Shown: positions 9,037 to 15,928 of the stretch, piece by piece
Position numbering within the stretch: position 1 is the stretch's first letter
Layout of the letters: each line of letters begins with the position of its first letter
Source of the DNA: Chloromonas sp. AAM2
Lineage: Eukaryota > Chlorophyta > Chlorophyceae > Chlamydomonadales > Chlamydomonadaceae
Assembly: GCA_004335635.1 (NCBI GenBank)
Contig: QAXH01006729.1
Span: 23,227-39,154, forward strand
Length of the DNA stretch: 15,928 nt
Reading direction: 5' to 3'
Program-made: the position numbers and the translations under genes
Notes under the pieces: model-generated
What the model was told of the DNA's origin: nothing
Databases searched by the model: none
Seen by the model: only the letters and a program-made list of their open reading frames with translations

Positions 9037-11654
9037 ATGCCGGTATGCGTCGTTATCGTGCGGCTGTGAGGCACGCCTGCGTCTGCACCAACCTTAACAC
9101 GGCGCAACAAACGCTCCGCAGGTGTTTCTCCTCTGTGTGCGTGCGGAGCTCGAAGCGGTGGCCAGTCTGAGCATTAAAGGTACCTGAGAACGGCTCATGT
9201 CACCCTGATTGCCTAGCGGATGATAGCCTTAACATCAAGCCCTTGATTCTTGAATGGCTGCAGGAGGAGCAAGCTTCTGCATAGATGTGAGTGGCAAGCC
9301 CGGCCATGCACACCGGGCCAGAAGCCAGTCACATAAGGGGTGCCCACTCGAGCAGCCCAGAACAGTATTGTTCCTTCATGCAATCGCATCCTGTCTGCAT
9401 GGCCTCACCAATAGCTGCATGCTCTCACAAGTAAATGCCTGGATTTCCAAGCTTCCAGCATAGTAGCTAATCGGCTCTCAACTACCAGTCAGCCATGGCC
9501 TGCCAGCCCCGCACTGACCAGCCATTAGCACGAGTCTGTTGGTTGCATGCGGGTAGTGTGGCGCTTGTCTTGTTGGCTGCATGACAAGCCTTGTCGCTAT
9601 CTTGTCTCAGGTTCAGGAGGGCGGCAGTGCTGAGGTCCGTCAGGGGGTGCATGTGAGCGCGGCAGATGAAGTGGAGCTCAGCGGCAGCAAGGGGACTGCA
9701 AATTTCGTGATGAAATTCGATAAGGTAATGACGTGTGTGTTGTGTACAACTGGCCCCTCTATCATTCGCAGCAGCAGCAGCAGCAGCAGCAGCGGCGGCA
9801 TCACAGCATCATTTTCACAAGGTTAGAGCGTGAGCTTTCGGAGCTGCAGCTGAAGCTCATGCCCTTTTCAAACTTCTCAACCTGTGTACGGTGGGGGTTC
9901 TGTTCAACTGCGTACTGACGGCCTCCGATTGAGTAATCCAAAGAGTTGATGGGCTCAAGCCACCAGCACTGAGCCTAAGTGAGCCCAGCTGGAGTAGACA
10001 ACCCTTCAACCCGGTTCTCATCGACTACGAATGCATCTTCACATACACATATGTTTATGCATATGAATAGATTGCATCAGGAGGCCCTGTGCATGAATGG
10101 GCAAGAAGGATATGTCATAGACTGCAATCTATCAGTACTGCTACATGTATCATCTAAGGAATGTGCTGGCCGCAGGGCCGCAAAAAGGATATGTAATAGA
10201 CTGCAATCTATCAGTACTGCTACATGTATCATACACTGAATGTAGTGGCCGCAGGGCAGCAAGAAGGATATGTCAGACTGCAATCTATCAGTTTGGCTAC
10301 ATATATCATTCGAAGAATGTGGTGGCCGCAGGGCAGCAAGAAGGAAGCGTTCGTGAACATCCTGGATCTCAAAGGAGTGACTCGTGCCTTCACAGGTGTG
10401 ACCATCACATGCACGGGTACAGGCCTGGCCTGTGTGTTCAAAGCGCTGGCATGCAGATGCACATGCAGTGTCGGACGCAGTATCATTACCTGGCATTATG
10501 ATTATCCATCACACAGTTCCATTATATGGCATCCTTTGATGTGTAGTCTCTTGCACACGCCCCGCGGTACACCACCCTTGCTTCCTCTGTAAAAGGCTGT
10601 AGCTCCGTGCAAAGTATGCGAGTGGTCGGGCACTGCCGTTCGGTATCATCAGCCATATTCATCTGCCTGTTTGCACGCGTTCAAGGTACTACTGCACAGT
10701 CTGCAGTGGTGCTCTCGCTGCACTGCGGCCCACCGATCACCCCTGCACCCTTTGCTGTGAACAGCTCCAACCAAGATAGAGTACGGGATGCACGTGCATC
10801 CTGCCTGGCGTTGTCACTTGTGTTTGCAGCTGCTGATGCTGAAAAGCGTACGTTTGTACCGATAGCGGCGTTTGAATGCAGAGGCCTAGAACCCGTTGGG
10901 TATCATTTTGAGGTAAGGGGCACACCACTTGGCACTTGCAATGCAGCAAGTCGTCACACATGCACGACACCATTCATACCAGACACACCATACAGCCAGT
11001 CGTTGCTACAATAACGTGTCACCATCCAATCTCATTCTAGGTACAACACGTGCCACTTGCCGCCTCCTGTTCCAGTCCATTCTGGTGGCAACTGCCATTT
11101 GCATATGTAGAAATTACATTAGGGGGGCTCACCTGCAACGAGCGCAAACGATAGCTAGCCATGCAAGGTACCAGGCTGGATACCGTCCAAATCATCCATT
11201 CATGCATGCTTGCAACATACAGTGTGGCATCCATTCTGACATGCTTTGTTGCTGTGTCTGGTCAGGGCGATTGGGTGGTTGAAGCTGCCAACAGCTCTAC
11301 CAAATGGGACGATGTGGATCTATCAGAGGGGGAGTGGACGGAGTACGATGAAAAGGCCGCGGAAAGTGTGGGCATATACAAGACAGAATCAATGTGAGGC
11401 ACACTTTTGGCGTGGTCTTGGGGCATCAAGTGCACAGGGAGCATGACGCTCGGATGGTCAGTCAGGCATGGGTACTTGCTTCTCTCTTCCTGGCCAATGT
11501 CGTGGGAGTGTTTTGCTTCGTTGCCCAGTTAGGCTGATGTCCAGTTGCCAACAACCAGTTGCACCGTATTTTGTATGACGCAGGCTGGCTTGCTGTGTTC
11601 ATGTCTTGTGTTCATGCCTTGCCATACTGCAGGTTTAAGCTGCACAAGATGTGA
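9037..11654 (+). CDS. CZIB: CZIB/UPF0587 (DUF866) family protein lacking the zinc-binding CXXC motifs, 165 aa, 8 exons
   Basis: Exons: 9037-9042, 9122-9179, 9264-9286, 9611-9724, 10332-10395, 10830-10912, 11266-11393, 11633-11654. All introns are GT-AG with matching phases. Exon 1 codes only Met-Pro and exon 3 is 23 nt. The 165-aa length fits the family (about 160 aa). Family hallmarks are clear: an N-terminal strand with AELEAV, SGSKGTANFVMKF (53-65), FVPIAAFECRGLEPV (97-111), DVDLSEGEWTEYDEK (132-146), ESVGIY and a terminal FKLHKM. Family members typically carry two CXXC pairs that bind one zinc. Here the equivalent positions read VQEGGSAE (30-37) and KFDKGSKKE (64-72), with no cysteine, so zinc binding in the usual way is not possible. 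No signal peptide or membrane segment. The family's cellular role is poorly known. The introns (up to 607 nt) hold only repeats. The stop lies 130-310 bp before the MARCH start. Confidence 0.88.
9768..9791. repeat. (GCA)8 microsatellite in an intron
   Basis: Eight GCA units lie in the CZIB-like intron 9725-10331, shortly after the donor. They can be read as poly-Gln or poly-Ser but are not in a supported exon. Confidence 0.95.
10099..10345. repeat. three tandem copies (about 77-79 bp) of an intron 3' end including its splice acceptor and exon start
   Basis: Copies start at 10099, 10175 and 10254, and a partial fourth starts at 10331. Each contains CTGCAATCTATCAGT, CTACAT(G/A)TATCAT, GAATGT and TGGCCGCAG|GGC. 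The fourth start is the genuine acceptor and first 14 nt of CZIB exon 5 (GGCAGCAAGAAGGA from 10332). The repeat therefore spans the intron-exon border, and the upstream copies carry decoy acceptors. Confidence 0.88.
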
Positions 11655-11782
11655 AGGACCCGGCAGAACACGACCGGCAGACGCGCAAAGTCAGACCGAT
11701 GCGAAGAGGGCCGTGCATGGAGCAGGCAGACTTTTCAGTATAACCAGGTAGTCAACTGGCAACCAGTTGGCAGGCCTCAGTG

Positions 11783-14483
11783 ATGGATGACGTCGGACCG
11801 TTCTCCACCGTTATGACGTGGTTGCCTTCCTGCACGGGCACCTTTGCGTTCATGATTCCTTCCAAGTGGCGTTGGCTCTTGCCATATGATAGTCATCTCA
11901 TCAATCATCAGACGCTTGACACAGTTATAAACCGGTCTCTGGCAGGTCGTGTCAAGAGTTGTATGGAAGCAGGTCACGTACAGCCCCAGCCAGGTGCTGC
12001 GTGTTTGATTGCCGATGACGTGCCTGCTGCGTCTGCACCTCTAGCTCAGCTTGCGCAAGAGCCCCATGCATCAGGGCTCTCGGAAAAACCTAGCCGTCCG
12101 GAAGCTGACATGCCAATTAAACCTGCGCAGCTACCCGGCAACCAGGAAAGCGTCAAAGGGCAAGGGCTGCAGCCAGCCGAAGCAGGGCATGGCGCTGGAT
12201 ATGAAGGACCTTGGCCACATTCCCGGCAAGGGAGCGGCCTGCATGACGCAGACGAGTGCCGGATATGCCTCCAATCAGATTTCGCGGACGATTTGGTTCA
12301 TCCATGTCAGTGCAGTGGAACGATGTACAAGGCTCACCTCGCTTGTCTGGTAGGTGGGGATACAGTTTTAAGACTGCAGCCATGCACACGTAGACATCCA
12401 GAACCATGCCATGATCAGCAACCGTGGCCATGCGCCACAGCCATTCACATGCATGCATCTCCCAAAGCATGTGCGCCTGCCACAGCAGAGACGTGCGTGA
12501 TTGCCAGAGTCCATGCACAGCTGCACCATCAACTGATAATTGCCAAGCATGACCAAGCCTGTTCAACATGCAGTTTTCCCCGTGACATTGCTCCCCATGC
12601 AGACACAGTGGGCGCTAGAGAAGCGCTTGCTGGAGTGCGAGCTCTGCAAGCAGCAGTACAAAGAGCCATACTTTAGCCATATAAAGGCCAAGTTGGACGC
12701 GACCCCTGGGTGAGGCTATGCACAGTAAATTCCGTGCATCTACCAGAAAAGGCGAACTCTCACGAATTCAAGCCTGTCATCTGCATTCTGCTGCTGTCCA
12801 ACGTCTTTTGACGGTCATGATGTGCATATTCGTGTCACACACTCACCATCTCCAGCACGTGCGTCCCACGCTGCTGTTCACTTTACAGGGAAGGCAGCAC
12901 TCGAGTGTACGGTGGTGGCCAAGAGTCCATTCAGCCAGGAGGGACTGATGCGGTCGACACGCGCTTCATATCATGGCAGAACGTCATGTGAGAGTTAGCC
13001 ACGTTGCATATGGGAATGGAACTGGTAGGGAGGGTTTTATGCAAACTGGTGACAACACTTTATGCAAACTGGTGCAAAGCGGGAGCAGGCAAGAGTGGCA
13101 TAGATTAAGTGAGTGTGAGGCATGCTGCATATGGGGACCATGCAGGCCAGGCTGTTCTAATCAAAACTTTTTATGAGACGACCTTAGACAGTTTACAATA
13201 TGCGTATATTTATCCATGCAGACCAATGCAACCTGGCATGTGCTGCTTCAACCTAGTTTGCAAGCGTACATCTTGTATGTTGAGCCTCGTGGCTTGAGTT
13301 CATGTTTCACGTCATGGCCTTACAGGTGTCACGTGCTCGTGCTTCTGATTCTCTTAGCGGTCATCGTCTACATCACCGTGTTCTCCTCCATTGCACCCTC
13401 ACTGGCTGAAGATTGGACGGTGAGGCATGGTCAGCTGGAGATGCATGCATTTCACCACTAAACCATCACTCATGCATTGTCGGCTAGCCACAACCAACCA
13501 TATACATTAACATCTGCACAGTGACCTAGCAGTACAACGATCAGCCACTCAGGGGCCCAGCACCCAAACTTGCTCTATGTATCCTACTCGTCAAGCGCAT
13601 CTCTTTGTAAAAGTTGCTGCATGTCTGTCCATTCTTAATGCAACCCACAGCCTGGACTACACTTTTCGCAGGGCGTTTTGTGGCGGGTGCTAATTGTGAT
13701 CATCCCCGGGTACCTCATGCTGCGCTTTGGCCTGGCTATTTACCGGCGCTGGCGCGATGATAGACAAGTCAGGGCTGTGCAGGTAGGAGGGGCTAGCACG
13801 CACGGTGAACAACGGACAAGCACAATGCATCCGTTTTGTCCTGTTTGTGTGGCTTCAGGCTAGAGCATTACTGGGCAGCGACTCTTGTGTGGGGAACATG
13901 TCTCCTTGGTCTGCTGCACACGTGACCTGGGTGTGGGGCACGCCTGTGCCCGCTCACTTTGTGCCTCTGTGCGACACCCCATGCGGGAAGCGCATCATGT
14001 CAAGCGGCTGCACCTGTCCTCGATTATTCCTCAAGCCCATGCATAAGCATCCTCCACATGCATGTATGCATGCAGGAAGCGCGCCGTGTCCATCGACTAC
14101 ACATGGCAAGGCTGGAGCGGTGGGAGCGGCATCAGCGCGCAATGATGCACAGATTCCATACCCCCGGCCCTTCAACATCACGACGGTTCCGCTCACCGAC
14201 CTCACCACCTCAGGCACATGCACAACCACAATCCGCCTTGACTGTGCACGTGGCATCAGAAACGGACTCAGAAACGGACACCATGGCACGTGGCTTTGGT
14301 GAAAGTGTGACTCCAGGGGGTGTGGTTACTCGAGGCCAGGGCACTAGCCGGGATAGTACTGGAATGCCAGTAAGTGGTAGCGTTGAAAGTGCACACAACA
14401 ACAACCAAAACTCTCAGCTTTTTCTGACCCAACCGGTGCATCTAGTGCTTGACATGCCAACACCCCCAGTGGACAGCAGATAG
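11783..14483 (+). CDS. RING-CH (MARCH-type) membrane E3 ubiquitin ligase, 461 aa (or 401 aa), 6 exons
   Basis: Exons: 11783-12349, 12603-12709, 12889-12987, 13326-13419, 13672-13782, 14076-14483; phases fit throughout. The RING-CH (C4HC3) finger is complete: C159-x2-C162-x12-C175-x-C177-x7-H185-x2-C188-x12-C201-x2-C204, with DDLVHPCQCSGT and CELCKQQY. The finger binds two zincs and recruits an E2. An intron splits it after HLACL. Two hydrophobic helices follow (about 260-280, LVLLILLAVIVY; about 293-314, WRVLIVIIPGYLML), then a basic Arg/His-rich stretch and a Ser/Thr/Gln-rich tail. MARCH ligases ubiquitinate membrane proteins. The first 150 residues are low complexity. The start is uncertain: 11783 is the first ATG of the open frame, but the in-frame ATG at 11963 follows a TATAAA (11926-11931) and a possible acceptor (11945). 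A GTAAGT at 14370 could splice away the last 38 codons. The finger and helices are secure. Confidence 0.85.
13036..13074. repeat. 16-bp direct repeat in an intron
   Basis: TTTATGCAAACTGGTG occurs at 13036-13051 and 13059-13074, in the MARCH gene intron 12988-13325. No other content is seen in that 338-nt intron. Confidence 0.85.
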
Positions 14484-15527
14484 AAGTCCTGCTCACACGA
14501 CAGCATAAACCCACGGACTGGTTCGAGTCAGCCAATTTTCAGTGGACAGTAGATGAAACCGTTTTTGGTCCAGCGGATATGACGGCTTTCAGCTAGTAAT
14601 TGAGGGATTACAGGTCTAAAAGCAGCTGATTAACAACAGCTTAAGGGTGCACTTCAAGTGCGCACAACTTCAGCACATTGGCTTTTCTTACGTACGTTGA
14701 CACGTACTGGTTGTGCACTTGCATGGTCCATCAGGTGGGCCTGTGTTGTGGTCTACTTGGTACACGCTATTATCGTCACGTTTGTATGTCAGACTAGGCA
14801 ACATCAGGCAGCCACGTTACCTAATTCAGTTTGCAGCTAGCAAATTCTTACTAAACCAGGTCAACAAACCGTTTTGGGCGCATTGTATGGTGTACGGATT
14901 GGCACGCACACTGATGCAGATTTGGAATCAGTTGCCAATCTCCGCCACACCATTCACTGACGTGACTTTCCCTTGGATACACTTTTCGAACTGCCCTCTG
15001 AAGTGGCTGCTTGTCATGCCTCGAACTGCCTTCTTTTCCCCTTCATCCTTCCCCCCTCACCTTTTCTTTGTACATGGCCCCGCTTCCTGCCTCCACTTTT
15101 CTGCCTCAAATCCAGGTGCTTGTTTCGCGCCCCAAGTGCCTGTCACATACATAGGCATTCCTTGAGCTTGTGCAAGCGAATTATGTTTCACACCAGACGC
15201 TTGTTATGCCTGGACATGGTAACTGGGCATGATCTCTTTCGAAAACACGATAGGCGCTAGAGAAACCCTTGTGATATCTACTTTGATGTTTTAGGTGGCC
15301 AGTCAAGGCTTAACGCACCACAAGGCTTCAGGCTGGTGACAGGCAAGTCAAGCGACAACCTGACCAGTCTGACAGGTAGTAGCTGAGCAGCAGTACAGAT
15401 TGTGATTTGCGAGGTTTGCTCCACAGTTGCCAGAGTCAGACGGTGACGAGCTCTGCTGTTCTCGATCCGACCATAAAGCTACGAACACAATCCATGAAAA
15501 CTCGCTGATCTAGCCTTGAGCAGTGCA

Positions 15528-15591
15528 AGTGCGACTAGACACGATTAGCGAGTGCGACTAGACACGATAGACCTGTCAAACGCCTGTCAAA
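15528..15591. repeat. short direct repeats upstream of the last gene
   Basis: An 18-bp sequence (AGTGCGACTAGACACGAT) occurs at 15528-15545 and 15551-15568, 23 bp apart. It is followed by CCTGTCAAA twice (15572-15580 and 15583-15591). They lie 70-130 bp before the ATG of the last gene, so they may be promoter elements or a decayed minisatellite. Confidence 0.8.
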
Positions 15592-15618
15592 TCGATGCGG
15601 GCCCAACAGAGTGACCAC

Positions 15619-15623
15619 TGTAA
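15619..15623 (+). terminator. candidate TGTAA poly(A) signal
   Basis: This is the only TGTAA noticed between the MARCH stop and the next ATG. If used, the MARCH transcript would have a 3' UTR of about 1.1 kb (or about 240 nt if 15295-15386 is its last exon) and would end within about 30 bp of the next coding start. Confidence 0.3.
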
Positions 15624-15657
15624 CGCTCCCCTGTGACCTGTCACTTTGGTGGTATTT

Positions 15658-15928
15658 ATGTCCCTGTCCCTTCGCTGCTTTTTCCTCTTTGCCCGGCGGT
15701 CTACGCTTCCAGGAGTGGGCAACGGTAAGTTGCGGGTCGCAATAGCGTTGTCGCATAGCTCGCGCCGTCGCAGCCCATTTCTGCCAGCTCATTTCGCAAT
15801 GACCTGTTCTTCCAACGCAATGACCTGTTCTTCCAACGCAACCTGTTCTTCCAACGCAATGACCTGTCTATCTGTCTCACGTTTGTCTCCGCAGGGCTCT
15901 CACCGCTCTCACTTGGGGCTCTTACCGC
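15658..15928 (+). CDS. 5' end of a gene with a possible organelle transit peptide (partial)
   Basis: Exons 15658-15724 and 15895 to the window end. The donor (AACG|GTAAGT) and acceptor (TCTCCGCAG) are strong and join in phase 1. The 33 visible residues start MSLSLRCFFLFARRST and continue LPGVGNG then LSPLSLGALT. Hydroxylated and basic residues with no acidic residue are typical of a mitochondrial or plastid transit peptide. Nothing of the mature protein is in the window, so the function is unknown. A signal peptide is an alternative because of the CFFLF core. Confidence 0.42.
   Translation, partial: MSLSLRCFFLFARRSTLPGVGNGKLRVAIALSHSSRRRSPFLPAHFAMTCSSNAMTCSSNATCSSNAMTCLSVSRLSPQGSHRSHLGLLP
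15795..15867. repeat. 21-bp pyrimidine-rich tandem repeat in an intron
   Basis: The unit runs CGCAATGACCTGTTCTTCCA plus one A. It occurs twice in full, once with a 3-nt deletion (15837-15854), and once truncated (15855-15867). It sits just before the acceptor of the last gene's first intron and supplies part of its pyrimidine tract. Confidence 0.9.

Larger units (their letters stand above)
14484..15657 (+). other. region after the MARCH stop: long 3' UTR and/or unrecognised exons
   Basis: No complete gene can be supported in this 1.2 kb. It has a strongly pyrimidine-rich stretch at about 15030-15115 ending in TCCAG. A coding-like terminal segment lies at 15295-15386: acceptor TGTTTTAG, then a frame with GFRLVTGKSSDNLTSLTGSS and TGA. 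That could be a last exon of the MARCH gene or of an unseen gene, but I could not join it in phase to an upstream exon. TGTAA at 15619-15623 would be a suitable poly(A) signal for either reading. Confidence 0.35.

Noticed and set aside
10099..10345. CRISPR-like array
   Set aside because: Units are contiguous and diverged, without unique spacers between constant repeats, and the setting is a eukaryotic intron.
12153..12569. 138-aa reverse-strand open frame
   Set aside because: It lies opposite the RING-CH exon, whose zinc ligands are unmistakable on the + strand.
14713..15165. 150-aa open frame after the MARCH gene
   Set aside because: Its composition changes along its length, it runs through a pyrimidine-rich tract that looks like an intron end, and no domain is visible.
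15535..15792. 85-aa reverse-strand open frame
   Set aside because: The + strand here carries a phase-consistent start exon with strong splice sites, and the reverse frame has no recognisable feature.

Overview
The window looks like nuclear DNA of a green alga, most likely a chlorophycean (volvocalean-type) species. The genes are split into many short exons with GT-AG introns. The one clear gene end with an intergenic gap is followed by TGTAA, the green-algal poly(A) signal. Introns are rich in CA/TG, AT and TGCATG repeats. One exon encodes CDLGTDCDDCGPW, a Cys-rich motif I associate from memory with volvocine secretory and cell-surface proteins. No bacterial, organellar or viral gene was found. 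The species cannot be named from this sequence.

Layout, all on the + strand: (1) about 2-655, the 3' end of an unrecognised gene. (2) 710-8500, a 15-exon gene for a predicted 545-aa type II membrane protein with a FkbM-family SAM-dependent methyltransferase domain. Every junction keeps phase and the core is very secure. (3) 9037-11654, an 8-exon gene for a 165-aa CZIB/UPF0587 (DUF866) protein in which both zinc-binding CXXC pairs of the family are absent. (4) 11783 (or 11963)-14483, a 6-exon gene for a RING-CH (MARCH-type) membrane E3 ubiquitin ligase with two transmembrane helices. (5) 15658 to the window end, the first two exons of a gene whose N-terminus resembles an organelle transit peptide.

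The genes are packed head to tail: 54 bp before the FkbM start codon, about 540 bp before the CZIB-like gene, and 130-310 bp before the MARCH gene. I see no common pathway; they look like ordinary neighbours in a compact nuclear genome. FkbM enzymes methylate sugars or similar substrates, and here the enzyme is probably Golgi-anchored. The MARCH protein would ubiquitinate membrane proteins. The CZIB-like protein is probably soluble.

The most interesting points are the cysteine-free CZIB homologue, a tandem duplication of a 3' splice site with three decoy copies upstream of a CZIB exon, a 9-bp direct repeat framing the largest FkbM intron (as expected if that intron arose by insertion), and a strong excess of the palindrome TGCATGCA, which directly abuts three 3' splice sites in two genes. 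I did not find a clear new multi-gene system.
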